Shown piece by piece: positions 42,742 through 52,185 of a stretch of DNA of 64,000 nt; position 1 is the stretch's first letter, and each line of letters begins with the position of its first letter. The stretch covers positions 1-64,000 of the forward strand of contig CAZVNL010000010.1 in the NCBI GenBank assembly GCA_964628055.1. Reading direction: 5' to 3'. Made by a program: the position numbers and the translations under genes. The notes beneath the pieces were generated by a model. The model saw only the letters and a program-made list of their open reading frames with translations. It was not told the DNA's origin and made no database searches. The DNA comes from CAZBEL01 sp964628055. Lineage in GTDB: Bacteria; Fidelibacterota; Marinisomatia; Marinisomatales; TCS56.

Positions 42742-44850
42742 TCAGGAGACGATGACAAAATTAGCCCGTTGTTTATCTAAAAGCACTTCTACAACCTTGA
42801 CCCTGACCGGGTCTCCTAAGCGATAAACCTCTTCCCTGGTGTGGCTGAGTAGGGCGTACCGTTCCTCGTCGTAATAATAGTCTCCCCCCTCCAAGGTTTG
42901 GATATGCACCAACCCTTCGGCCAAGGAGGCCTTTAGTTGCACAAAGAAACCGATGGAAATAACGCCGGAAATGAGCCCCTCGAAGGATTCCCCAATATGC
43001 CCTTTTAACCAACGTAACTGCTTGATCTTTATGTATTCTCGCTCTGCTTCCAGGGCTTTTAATTCCGCTTCGTTAGCCGCCTCTGCGGCCACAGCGAGGA
43101 GTTCGTTGATGCCAGCATCTAAGCGTTTATTACGTGTGAGTTGTTTAATCAGTCGGTGGACCACTAAGTCGGGATACCGTCGAATAGGAGAGGTGAAATG
43201 GGTATAGTGACGAAAGGCCAGGCCGAAATGACCCCGATTTTCCATGGAATAGCGCGCCTTGGACATGGTACGCAGAACAATGGTCTCGATGAGATTGCGG
43301 TACGGGGAGTCTTCCACGGTTAATAAAATTTCCCTGAAGTCACTGGGCGTTAATTCGGCCTCCTTCCGGGGAAGGGGGAAATGCATTTGGCGCAACAACA
43401 TAATAAAGCGATCCACATCCTCCTGCTTGGGTTTGTCATGGATGCGATAGAGAAAGGGGGCGGGGGGAGCTAATAATTGGGGGATGTGTTCGGCCACTAA
43501 CCGGTTGGCCAGGAGCATACATTCCTCCACAATACGGTGACTTTGCAAGCGCTCGCTGGGGGTTATTTCGTGGGGAATACCCTCCTCTCCCAGGGTAAAA
43601 ATTGGTTCAGGAATATCAAATTCAATGCTGCCCCATTGGGAGCGTTGTTGAAAAAGTGCCCGGCTGAGTTTTTCTAACTGTTTTAATTTCTTCCGGAGAC
43701 GGTGTTGGCGTTTTCCATCTAAAATAGCCTGTACTTGTTCATAGGTAAACCGCTCCTTACTACAAATGACGGCCGGCACGACGCGAAATTGCCGTACTTG
43801 AAAATTCCGGTCAAGTTCAATCAAGGCCGACATGGTTAACCGGTCTTCGTGGGGTTTCAAAGAACATAAATCCGCTGAAAGTTCCTCGGGGAGCATGGAA
43901 ACCACCCCTTCGGTAAAATACACCGAGGTACTGCGCTCCCGGGCTTCTTTATCCAGGGCCGAGACCACCGGCACAAAATGACTTACATCGGCGATATGAA
44001 CGCCTAAGAGATAGCCGTTTCTATGCTCCTCAAAGGAGAGGGCATCGTCGAAATCCCGGGCATCCACGGGGTCGATGGTAAAGGTCAACCACGAACGGAA
44101 ATCTTTCCTGCGGGGAATGGCCCGCTCAATATGGGTGTAACTGTAAGCTTGAACTTCTTTTTGCACGGCAGCGGGAAAAGTGGGTGTGTAATCGTATTTA
44201 TGGAGAATGATCTGGAGATCGTTTTGGGGGTCTTCGGCCTTCCCGAATACTTTCACTACCTTAGCCCTGACAGGGGAGGTGGGGGAACCCCAATCAGTAA
44301 CCTGGGCTAAGACCAGCAGGTTGTCCCGAACTGGCAACCGGGGGGACACAATTAGGCGGATGCCCCTCTCGGGAGTCACAGGCGAAAGGGTTAACCAGAA
44401 AGTGGTGCCCTTCTTAACTACGGTACCGATAAACGTGTCATTTCCCCGGCTGACAACCTTGATCACGCGTCCGCGCAGACCTTCGAAAGTGCGGGGTTTT
44501 AACAACCGAACTCGTACCCGGTCCCCGTGAATCGCATCTCGTAAAGAGCGCCGACCCACGAAGATATCGGGCGTACCAGAATTGGGGATCACGAACCCGA
44601 AACCTTTTTGGTTGATAGTAATACGCCCCTCGATGATCTCAGACTCCCGGGAATAGACGTATTGCTGTTTCCGGTGGCGTTTTATGATTCCCTCTTCCAT
44701 CAGCGTTTCCAACAGGTGGGGCAGTTGCCGTTTTTCTACCCCTGTCAAGGACAAATGCCGCTCCAGATCCCGGAGACGATAGGGTCGGCCGGCATGGCGG
44801 GCGAAAAATTGAATTAGCCTGTTTTTTATCGTTCGAGGGGGCTTTGTCAT
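42742..44850 (-). CDS. rnr: ribonuclease R
   Basis: A 702-residue 3'-5' exoribonuclease of the RNB family. N-terminal winged helix (RDLERHLSLTGVEKRQL), cold-shock domains (GRITINQKGFGFVIP), then the RNB catalytic core with TIDPVDARDFDDALSFEE, holding the Mg2+-binding aspartates, and TSPIRRYPDLVVHR. The C-terminal S1 domain starts near SFEGLISGVISIGFFV and ends with LDKQRANFVIVS. The Lys-rich tail of E. coli RNase R is absent. It degrades structured RNA, including stalled mRNAs together with SmpB/tmRNA. Confidence 0.95.
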   Translation of the reverse strand: MTKPPRTIKNRLIQFFARHAGRPYRLRDLERHLSLTGVEKRQLPHLLETLMEEGIIKRHRKQQYVYSRESEIIEGRITINQKGFGFVIPNSGTPDIFVGRRSLRDAIHGDRVRVRLLKPRTFEGLRGRVIKVVSRGNDTFIGTVVKKGTTFWLTLSPVTPERGIRLIVSPRLPVRDNLLVLAQVTDWGSPTSPVRAKVVKVFGKAEDPQNDLQIILHKYDYTPTFPAAVQKEVQAYSYTHIERAIPRRKDFRSWLTFTIDPVDARDFDDALSFEEHRNGYLLGVHIADVSHFVPVVSALDKEARERSTSVYFTEGVVSMLPEELSADLCSLKPHEDRLTMSALIELDRNFQVRQFRVVPAVICSKERFTYEQVQAILDGKRQHRLRKKLKQLEKLSRALFQQRSQWGSIEFDIPEPIFTLGEEGIPHEITPSERLQSHRIVEECMLLANRLVAEHIPQLLAPPAPFLYRIHDKPKQEDVDRFIMLLRQMHFPLPRKEAELTPSDFREILLTVEDSPYRNLIETIVLRTMSKARYSMENRGHFGLAFRHYTHFTSPIRRYPDLVVHRLIKQLTRNKRLDAGINELLAVAAEAANEAELKALEAEREYIKIKQLRWLKGHIGESFEGLISGVISIGFFVQLKASLAEGLVHIQTLEGGDYYYDEERYALLSHTREEVYRLGDPVRVKVVEVLLDKQRANFVIVS

Positions 44851-44986
44851 AGGAATAATTTGATGCCAGAAAATGTTTTATGACAGGTAAAACTCCAGGG
44901 ATTTCCCCAGGTTCCGGTGTTTACGACGCACCTTTGCATTCGGGAAACTGCCCGCAGCGGTTGGTGGCTTCTCAGCGCTAAGTTTA

Positions 44987-46360
44987 TCATAATTGACTGG
45001 TGAATTTTACGTGTAGTTTTCCGGTGGCGGGTGTATCGTAGCGCCCCATCCCAAACCAGATTTCCAATATGGTGGAACCCTGGATTTGTTTTAACCCTAA
45101 ACCGTAGGTGAAGGGGATGGGTTGGTATTCCTTTTGCAAAGCAAGCTCGGAGAAGAATAAGAATTGCAGCTCCCTCCGGGGATGGTAAATCCACTCTATC
45201 TGGGGAATTAGTACCCGGTCGCTGAGGAGTAGATCCTCCTGGTAACCACGCAGGGTGTTGGTTCCCCCGTAGCGTATTTTCTGACCGCGATGCACCACTC
45301 CGCGGGAAGTCCATGTTCCTGCTCCCCAGGAACTGGCGTGGAGACTCCAATTCCTGCCGTACGGCCACAATTTCCCCACTTCAAGGGCATACTGCACATA
45401 AGCCTGGGAGCCGTCAGGGTCCTTCTGCTGGCCGGCTTCTAAGCGCAGTTGCCAATAGCCTCCCCGGGTGGGTAGCCAGCGCCAGTCCCAGTTCTGACCC
45501 TCGGTTTGGAGGAATAAAGACTGAGCCTGGAAAGACACAATCCCCAGGGAATCCCCCCGGGCGGTGGTCACTACACCCGACTGTTTACCCCCTAAGCGCC
45601 ATTGGCCTAAGGGCGGTATGAAGGAGACGACCGATCCACTTCGGGAATGGTAGACGTACTCCCCCTCCCATAATTCCTGGGAAAAACTCAAAGCGACCCC
45701 AAAAGGTAACGCCAGGGGATGGGGCTCTTCATGGCGAAAAAAGAGCATCTGGGATTGGGTGTCTTTGCGCTTCCAGTTGATTTCGGTAACGCTGGCCGTG
45801 CGCCATAGATTTTCCAGGTAGAAGGACATCTCACCGGTAACGATCCACTTCTGATTTACATCCCGGTTGGCGCCTAAGATGCCGCTGATGTGACTGGTAA
45901 ATTGCGGGGTGTAGTCTACCAGGGCCACCAAACGCTCCCTTCTGGTTAGTCCGTAAGACAAGGCCATGTTCCCGGTCAGAAACGAATAGGCTCCCTGGAT
46001 ACCGGCCAGGGCCCGTTGGGCTTCTTTCCCCGGTTTTTGGCCTAATAAAGATTGGAAAAACCGTCGCTGGATGGCGGGGGCAATGGGCACTTCATTTTGC
46101 AGGTAGAGAGAGTCGATGACCACCGGCGCCTGGGCGTACTGATACGTGGCGTGAACCATTCCCGACGTACTGAAATCCGTCAACCGGTAATACCCGACCC
46201 AGTCCTGGTCTTGCTGAAGCAGTGAATCGAGGACAACCTGAACCCGAGGGATGCTGTCTATTGGAAGCGAATCCTGGCCTACGTCGAGGATGACCTCTTG
46301 GGCCAGGAGTAAACCGGGCAGGAACAAGTTCGTTAAGCTAAAAATACGCACGGAGCTCAC
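44987..46360 (-). CDS. Omp85/BamA-like outer-membrane protein with one POTRA-like domain
   Basis: A 457-residue outer-membrane protein with signal SLTNLFLPGLLLAQ. Residues 65-150 look like a POTRA domain (VIDSLYLQNEVPIAPAIQRRFF through ERLVALVDYTP). The rest is a barrel, with GGTNTLRGYQEDLLLSDRVL (the RGY motif of Omp85 lid loop 6) near residue 365. It probably inserts or exports proteins or lipids at the outer membrane. The GTG start at 46360 lies inside the end of the giant barrel gene; a second GTG at 46351 with GGTGAG upstream may be the true start. It is the last gene of the trio at 44987-50475. Confidence 0.7.
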   Translation of the reverse strand: MSSVRIFSLTNLFLPGLLLAQEVILDVGQDSLPIDSIPRVQVVLDSLLQQDQDWVGYYRLTDFSTSGMVHATYQYAQAPVVIDSLYLQNEVPIAPAIQRRFFQSLLGQKPGKEAQRALAGIQGAYSFLTGNMALSYGLTRRERLVALVDYTPQFTSHISGILGANRDVNQKWIVTGEMSFYLENLWRTASVTEINWKRKDTQSQMLFFRHEEPHPLALPFGVALSFSQELWEGEYVYHSRSGSVVSFIPPLGQWRLGGKQSGVVTTARGDSLGIVSFQAQSLFLQTEGQNWDWRWLPTRGGYWQLRLEAGQQKDPDGSQAYVQYALEVGKLWPYGRNWSLHASSWGAGTWTSRGVVHRGQKIRYGGTNTLRGYQEDLLLSDRVLIPQIEWIYHPRRELQFLFFSELALQKEYQPIPFTYGLGLKQIQGSTILEIWFGMGRYDTPATGKLHVKFTSQL

Positions 46361-49300
46361 CGGTAAAGTTGATATAGTTTTCGTAACGCTGGTTGGAGAT
46401 GTAATTGGCGGTAAGGTTCAGGGAGAGGTTTTCTCCCAAGAGAATATGGCTACTAAGCAGGCCCCGGAAGGAACGACCCCGGGGCAACCCCTGGAGCGCT
46501 TCGGGAGGAATGGTGGGCACCGTGCTGAAAGTGTGGTTCCATTGAAGCCGCGCCTGGAACCGACCCTGTGCTCCTAAAAAGTAGATGGCCTCCACCTTCA
46601 TCCCCCGGGAATAGGTGGTAAAAGCCCGTTCCTGATGTTGTCCTCGATCATAGCCTCCCTCTAATACGAAATCGATCAACCATTCTGTTCCTGGCCGCCA
46701 CTTGGCCCCACTCTCTAACCACCACCCTCGCACTTCCCGATTACGCAAAGCCGAAAATCCCGATTGGACCTGTTGACGATGCAACGTCAGTAGTCCATGT
46801 GCCAGGTTCCGGGTGGTAAGGGACTCTTGTCCGTCTAACCCTACCTCCCAAGCTTCCCGCAACTCATGGGCCCGGGGATCCAGCCCGCTCAAGTCGCGCT
46901 CTTGCTGCCACCACAGGCGATAAAGACGATTACTCCGCTGGGGGTGGAGGTCTAATTCTTGTCGAAGCTGCCACCGGGAGCGCACGACCAAGGTATCCTC
47001 CAAGTCGCCGCTCGTCAGGTGCGATAGGTCCAGACGGGAGCCCTGGTAGTTCACATGCCATTCCGAGCGGATGGACACCGGGAGGGGCTTGGAACGGCGA
47101 TCCAGGTTGAGTTCCAACCGTTGGGTCCCCTCCAGGGCGGTGACGGGCGCCCGGTCACCAGTGAGAATGGTAAAAGCAATGTAAGCGCCATTCTCGTCAT
47201 AGATATACTCGTTAAACTGGGGATCGTAGCGATAGGAACCCAGCCCGGGACCTATGGAATCATAAACCGTCGCCCGGGACTCTACATAACTCTTTTCTAA
47301 TTTCGTGTTCAGATCCCAACGAAAAAAACCGGCGGGGCTGCGATAAAGAGAATGAAGCCTGGCCAACTGAAAATCAATATTCCCCTGATCTCGGGCTAAG
47401 GGATGGGCGGTGTACGTCTTGATTCGTTTCTGCACCTGGATATCTTCGGTCCAACCCTTGTAGCCCCGGAGCGTAAACAACCATTCGCCGAAAAAACCGT
47501 CACTCACCGTGGTAAGAGTTGACTGAGAAGAGTCCCGGGGAGCCTTGTCAATACGCTGCCCCAAGCCTAACGAAGACCGGATTTGTCGGCCCTCGGTTTT
47601 CAACCCCACCGTCCAATGGTCGAAGCGATGATGGGACTCCTGGAATTCACCCCGGTAGCTCACGAACGGTCGTACCGGCCAGGGGCTCATTTCCAACCGA
47701 AATCGGGACTGGGTAAAATCCTGCTCCTGGGAGCGCACCCGGCTGTAGAAGGACTCCATAACCGGCAACCAGCGCTGCCGGGCTTGGAGCTCACTTTGAA
47801 AACGCTGGATGAGATTCGAGCCTAAATAGTAACGGGAGTAAGACAAGCCCAGATTGTCATTCGCCCCCCAACGGAAGGTGCTAGCCACCCGTTGGATCTC
47901 TTCACTGGTTTGGGGTGTCAAGGTCACATTCCAATCTCGCTGGAAGTTGATGGCGTGATCCCGCTGCAAAGGGTGAAAACGACGGTTTCGTTTCCAATCC
48001 CTGAGGGAATAATCCCAGAAGATGTTTCCTGGTAAGGGTATCTTTTCCCCTTTGAGTTCCCACTCGTAAGCGATTCCCTGGTTATCACCGTCCTCCCGCG
48101 AAGACAGACGGTTTTGATCATAATCCGAGAGGGCAATTTCTAAGTTCAAATCCATTCCGGAACGCAAGGAGTATGACCCTAATAGTTGGAGTAATTGTTC
48201 ACCCTGGGGACGGGGAAGATTCACCTGGGGACTGTAAAGGTCCAGGAAGCCAAACCGGTTCTCGGGAGGAACATACTCGTAATACAACTTACCTTGAGTA
48301 GAAACCCGTCGAGTGTAGCTCCCGTTGAGGGGAGCGTTAGTAAAAATAACTCGGTAGTGGTCCTGGTCGTAGTTCTGTTGAGGATCGTAAACCAAAACAC
48401 TGTCGAGATAAACGTAATCTCCGGTGGAATCCATTTGAACGCCCGAAACGAGGGCCTCTCCGTCTCCGGCCTTCCGTAAAACCTCCAGGGACCCTTCCGG
48501 TAAGCCCAATCCCTCAAGGGAGGTGTTATCGTACTCCCGGAGCCAGGAGAGGCCTAAGCCACCCTTTTCCCCGTAGTTCCGGGCCAGTGTGAATCCCAAA
48601 ACGTTGCGGTGAAAACGGAAATCCGAATATTGGAACTCCACGTAAATATCGGTGTCGGAATGGATCAGCCGCCGGGCGGTGAAGGTGAGTTCAGCGGTGG
48701 CGTAGTCAATAATATAGTCGTGGTTTTCACCGCGAACCTGGGGTTCCCCGTCCAACCAGATGCGCTCCGAGCCAGCCAAAACCACGATATCGCGACTCCC
48801 TTCCGTGGATTGGAGGAAATAGGGCCCCTGTTTCCCTTCCACACCCTTGAATTCCATCTGGTTCAGCTTGCCTTTCGACCCGGCATAAAGCGCCGTTCCT
48901 TCCCAGTCGTTATATTTAAAGGTATTCTTTAATCCTACGAGTCTTCTGTCTATATTCATGTATTTACCACGCCGGTAATTAATCTCCACGTCTCCCGCTG
49001 TAATGTCCCAATAGGGATGGTCAACGCGTAAATAGACTTTATCGATCTCCTCCAGTGTTTGGGTGTTTCCTTCGGGCTGGAGGGGAAAGCTCTGATCAGA
49101 AAGAACCCCACTTACCTGTAAGTCCGGGCCAAGCTTACCCTGGAGTTGTAGATTTAAGCCACCGCTGAGGTCCGTGCCGCCTAAAGGAGACAGCTCAATG
49201 GATCGGAACACCGTACCGGTGGTGAACAGGTCCTGATTACCATACGGTTCAGGCGCGGGCGATATCAATTGGGCTGACAACTGGTCCGACGGGGTTTGTA

Positions 49301-49634
49301 ACAATGAGTCTAAATAGGGAAGTTGTTTAAACCGGGGACCAATTTGCCGGGGAAAGGGTTGGGGTAAATAATCATAGGTGGCGATGAAACGTCTGCCTTC
49401 ACCGGGGAAGTTTGACAGAACGACGGAGCCGGTCATGGGATCGATGCTCTCCGGTTCGAAAGGGGCGCCTTCATAGATCAAGACGAGGGTAGAATCGAGA
49501 ATAAAGCCCTGGCGGAGTCGCACTGTATCGCCCGGTGCGCCAGCCAACAAGGTATCCACGGCAAAACTAATTTGGGCCTGGAGCGAACAACCAAGGAACG
49601 CCAGGACGCCCCAAAAACTATTCCGCAAACGCAA
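46338..49634 (-). CDS. giant outer-membrane beta-barrel protein of unknown function
   Basis: About 1098 residues, mostly alternating amphipathic strands rich in Tyr, Arg, Leu and Gln. The signal is RLRNSFWGVLAFLGCSLQAQ with a TTG start at 49634; the frame stays open 144 nt further upstream, but that part overlaps the preceding gene and adds no signal peptide. An early region (GGTDLSGGLNLQLQGKLGP, QTLEEIDKVYLRVDHPYWD) resembles secretin- or SprA-like periplasmic modules by eye, then a long barrel ends with FTGELRAYF (C-terminal Phe, as in OMPs). I do not recognise a specific family. Position between a propeller lipoprotein-like gene and an Omp85-like gene points to a shared outer-membrane task. 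Confidence 0.62.
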   Translation of the reverse strand: MRLRNSFWGVLAFLGCSLQAQISFAVDTLLAGAPGDTVRLRQGFILDSTLVLIYEGAPFEPESIDPMTGSVVLSNFPGEGRRFIATYDYLPQPFPRQIGPRFKQLPYLDSLLQTPSDQLSAQLISPAPEPYGNQDLFTTGTVFRSIELSPLGGTDLSGGLNLQLQGKLGPDLQVSGVLSDQSFPLQPEGNTQTLEEIDKVYLRVDHPYWDITAGDVEINYRRGKYMNIDRRLVGLKNTFKYNDWEGTALYAGSKGKLNQMEFKGVEGKQGPYFLQSTEGSRDIVVLAGSERIWLDGEPQVRGENHDYIIDYATAELTFTARRLIHSDTDIYVEFQYSDFRFHRNVLGFTLARNYGEKGGLGLSWLREYDNTSLEGLGLPEGSLEVLRKAGDGEALVSGVQMDSTGDYVYLDSVLVYDPQQNYDQDHYRVIFTNAPLNGSYTRRVSTQGKLYYEYVPPENRFGFLDLYSPQVNLPRPQGEQLLQLLGSYSLRSGMDLNLEIALSDYDQNRLSSREDGDNQGIAYEWELKGEKIPLPGNIFWDYSLRDWKRNRRFHPLQRDHAINFQRDWNVTLTPQTSEEIQRVASTFRWGANDNLGLSYSRYYLGSNLIQRFQSELQARQRWLPVMESFYSRVRSQEQDFTQSRFRLEMSPWPVRPFVSYRGEFQESHHRFDHWTVGLKTEGRQIRSSLGLGQRIDKAPRDSSQSTLTTVSDGFFGEWLFTLRGYKGWTEDIQVQKRIKTYTAHPLARDQGNIDFQLARLHSLYRSPAGFFRWDLNTKLEKSYVESRATVYDSIGPGLGSYRYDPQFNEYIYDENGAYIAFTILTGDRAPVTALEGTQRLELNLDRRSKPLPVSIRSEWHVNYQGSRLDLSHLTSGDLEDTLVVRSRWQLRQELDLHPQRSNRLYRLWWQQERDLSGLDPRAHELREAWEVGLDGQESLTTRNLAHGLLTLHRQQVQSGFSALRNREVRGWWLESGAKWRPGTEWLIDFVLEGGYDRGQHQERAFTTYSRGMKVEAIYFLGAQGRFQARLQWNHTFSTVPTIPPEALQGLPRGRSFRGLLSSHILLGENLSLNLTANYISNQRYENYINFTGELRAYF

Positions 49635-50475
49635 GACGAAAGACGAGGATGTTCTGGGAAGTAAGTACGAAAAGGCGGTCCTGTAACCGGGCAACATCCT
49701 GAATGGAAAGGCTCTCCAACGGCAATCGGAAAGTCTCCCGGGTGGTCCGGTTAAGAACTTCTCCAGTCCCCGTTTCATTGAGGAGTACCAGGCTGTTCTG
49801 ATAGGCCAGAATAAACCGCACGTCCGGTAGGTCGGAACGCCAGCGCCGTTTCAACCGTCCTAACCGGTTGTAGACCAATATTTCACTGGTGCAAGGATAG
49901 AGCAGAGCCACGTCATCATTGGACAACACCGTCAATTCCTGGAGACAATGTTGTTGAACCGGTTCCTGGTTCAAATCCAAGAACGGTAGGGATTCAAAGC
50001 CTAGGGGTGCGCGCTTCCACAAGTAGCGGTTGAGCGAAGAATAGATGTACAGATTACTCCAGGAGTCAGCCACGATTTTTTCCGGATAAAAAGGTTGTGG
50101 CAACTCTTCTAACTGAATCGTTTCGTCGCCCAGATAATTAAGTCGCAGGTCATAGCGCAGCAGTTTATTCTCCATACGATCCACCACCACCACTTCCAGT
50201 TCGGAGACGGCCACGTCCACCGGATCGAACATCGCTTCTGGGGAGCGACCAAAACCACCGGAGAGGATCGCTTTCCCCTCCGGTGGTAACAGGGCAATTT
50301 GACGGGAGCCGCGGTCCAGGAGAAAAAGCAAGGGACCCGGGGCCACCGTAATATCCGTGGGAGTAAACGCCCGGCTGGCGAACAGATCGGGAAAAGGCAA
50401 CTCCCGTTCCGGGTAAACGGTCAGCTCGGCCGATAGGAAGGCTAGAAACAGGAGAAAAATACCAAGGCCTCGCAT
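49618..50475 (-). CDS. secreted beta-propeller protein of unknown function
   Basis: About 285 residues with signal RGLGIFLLFLAFLSAE. The body has several blades of the form DITVAPGPLLFLLDRGSRQIALL, DVAVSELEVVVVDRMENKLLRYD and VRFILAYQNSLVLLNETG, as in NHL- or six-bladed propellers. ATG 50475 is preferred; a TTG at 50490 in frame overlaps the lgt stop codon. The gene overlaps the giant barrel gene by 17 nt downstream. It may bind the barrel on the periplasmic side. Confidence 0.6.
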   Translation of the reverse strand: MRGLGIFLLFLAFLSAELTVYPERELPFPDLFASRAFTPTDITVAPGPLLFLLDRGSRQIALLPPEGKAILSGGFGRSPEAMFDPVDVAVSELEVVVVDRMENKLLRYDLRLNYLGDETIQLEELPQPFYPEKIVADSWSNLYIYSSLNRYLWKRAPLGFESLPFLDLNQEPVQQHCLQELTVLSNDDVALLYPCTSEILVYNRLGRLKRRWRSDLPDVRFILAYQNSLVLLNETGTGEVLNRTTRETFRLPLESLSIQDVARLQDRLFVLTSQNILVFRLAFAE

Positions 50476-50486
50476 GGGGACGAGGG

Positions 50487-51305
50487 TCAAGAACTGGCGG
50501 TGGAGGCAGTTGATTTTACCGGATGGCGTAAGAAATAAGCTCCCATGGCAACCATCACAATGGAAAGCAACTGGGCGCCGGTGAGATTAAACAGGTAACG
50601 CGTATTGGTACGGATGAATTCGATGAAGAACCGTTCCAGGCCAGCCAGGATTAGGTAAGTGAAGAAAAGACTGCCCGTGTGTTGAATGTGTAACCGTTTT
50701 TTCCAGAGATAGGCGAAAATACCCAGCCCCATGATGGTTTCGTATACCTGGGTCGGGTGCACAGTGAGGAGGCCGGATTCAAAACCGTTAAGGTCAATCC
50801 AGGGGTAATAATACTGAAACACGCGCACCGTGGAAGGGGGCGAGCCATTTTCGAAACTCACCGCCCACGGAAGATGGGTAGGTATCCCGTAGTCATCGCC
50901 TACCAGGAAACAGCCTACGCGACCGATGGCGTACCCTAAAATCAGTAAGGGCGCGACGATATCGGCAAACACGATCCAGGGCAATTTGTGGCGTCGCAGT
51001 ACGAGCGTGACGCCCAGCATCCCCCCTAAAAGGCCCCCTAAAAAAACCAACCCCCTACCGCTGAAGATCATCCCCATCGGATCGGCCAATACCCGGTCAA
51101 AATTCTCGATTAAATAGTACAGCTTGGAACCCAGGATGCCCCCCACGGCCCCGGCAAAAATGATATCGGAGGCCACCTGGGGCTGGTACCCCAGCCGTTT
51201 CATCTCCTGGCTAAGGAGATAATAACAGGTGTAAAAGGCCACTACCAGCATAAACCCAAAGGAATAGATAGTAATGGGGCCGAACTTGGCGATAACGGGC
51301 CACAT
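50487..51305 (-). CDS. lgt: prolipoprotein diacylglyceryl transferase
   Basis: A 272-residue inner-membrane enzyme that adds diacylglycerol from phosphatidylglycerol to the lipobox Cys of prolipoproteins. Seven hydrophobic segments, the Lgt signature GRVGCFLVGDDYG (with the essential Arg), FGPITIYSFGFML at the start, and HPTQVYE are present. ATG 51305 is the start: it overlaps the zinc-ribbon gene stop (TAATG), and upstream in-frame codons to 51473 have no family similarity. It serves the lipoproteins encoded nearby. Confidence 0.95.
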   Translation of the reverse strand: MWPVIAKFGPITIYSFGFMLVVAFYTCYYLLSQEMKRLGYQPQVASDIIFAGAVGGILGSKLYYLIENFDRVLADPMGMIFSGRGLVFLGGLLGGMLGVTLVLRRHKLPWIVFADIVAPLLILGYAIGRVGCFLVGDDYGIPTHLPWAVSFENGSPPSTVRVFQYYYPWIDLNGFESGLLTVHPTQVYETIMGLGIFAYLWKKRLHIQHTGSLFFTYLILAGLERFFIEFIRTNTRYLFNLTGAQLLSIVMVAMGAYFLRHPVKSTASTASS

Positions 51306-52117
51306 TAGACGGGAACTCCACAGCCTGAGCAAAACTTGGCACCGGGGACCAATTTTTCCCCACAAGACTGGCAGACTGCACCGGCTGGTTTCTCCCCCTT
51401 GGTTTGCCGGGAGCGGTAGAATAAAACACCGATCACCAGCGCCAAACCACCCAGGACGGCCAATGGTTGCCACAAGGGCAGGCGATGGCGTACCGGACCT
51501 TCCGTGGCGGTGGCAGGGGTACTAGCCATGCGATGAGCCAGGCTGGCCATGGTGGTCAGTCCCGATGGGTTCTCGTAAGTAAAGGAAATGATCTTGCCTT
51601 CCCCGGCAACTAACTCAGGAAGATACTTCTGGTAAAAAAGAACCCCATGTTCATCCTCCCCACTCCTGAGATCCGTCTCCGACCAAACAAAATTTTTCGA
51701 CTCTTCTGGTCTCTGAACCAAGAGGTAGATGTTTTTCAAATCCTGGTCGGTTTTAAATGTGAAATTCACGGCTCGTGGCCCGGCCGTATCGAAGGGAGAA
51801 TAAAATAAAACCGCCCGGAAGAACTGACGCTTTATCGGGAAATAGACCCAATACTCGCCATCCTGTTCAACCGCGGAATACACCTGGAAATTGGTTTCAT
51901 TCCCCCGATCCCCGGTCACGAAAAAGATGGAGTCGGTGTTGGTGGGAACCGCTAAACCCAACTTTACAGGGAGATCAATAGGGTCAACCGACCCGCTCAA
52001 TTCCACCATGACACTGGAGGAATAGTACTCGGGATAAATGACGAGGGTAAAGTCCTTGAAATTGGTTGCCCCTGCCAGCCCCAGAACTATAAAATAGAGC
52101 GAGATTACTTGGCGCAT
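51305..52117 (-). CDS. membrane protein with extracytoplasmic domain and C-terminal zinc ribbon
   Basis: A 270-residue protein. Signal peptide RQVISLYFIVLGLAGA, an extracytoplasmic beta-rich domain of roughly 190 residues (FTLVIYPEYYSSSVMVELSG onward), one transmembrane helix (PLAVLGGLALVIGVLFYRS, about 212-230), and a cytoplasmic zinc ribbon CQSCGEKLVPGAKFCSGCG (four Cys as CxxC...CxxC). The function is unknown. It is translationally coupled to lgt and may be a regulator or assembly factor of surface proteins. Confidence 0.7.
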   Translation of the reverse strand: MRQVISLYFIVLGLAGATNFKDFTLVIYPEYYSSSVMVELSGSVDPIDLPVKLGLAVPTNTDSIFFVTGDRGNETNFQVYSAVEQDGEYWVYFPIKRQFFRAVLFYSPFDTAGPRAVNFTFKTDQDLKNIYLLVQRPEESKNFVWSETDLRSGEDEHGVLFYQKYLPELVAGEGKIISFTYENPSGLTTMASLAHRMASTPATATEGPVRHRLPLWQPLAVLGGLALVIGVLFYRSRQTKGEKPAGAVCQSCGEKLVPGAKFCSGCGVPV

Positions 52118-52185
52118 TACTATGGCTCCAATCTTGTTTTTAAAGGTTCAGAAATTAAACAGTTTTTTGGTTAGACTCGGTATCT

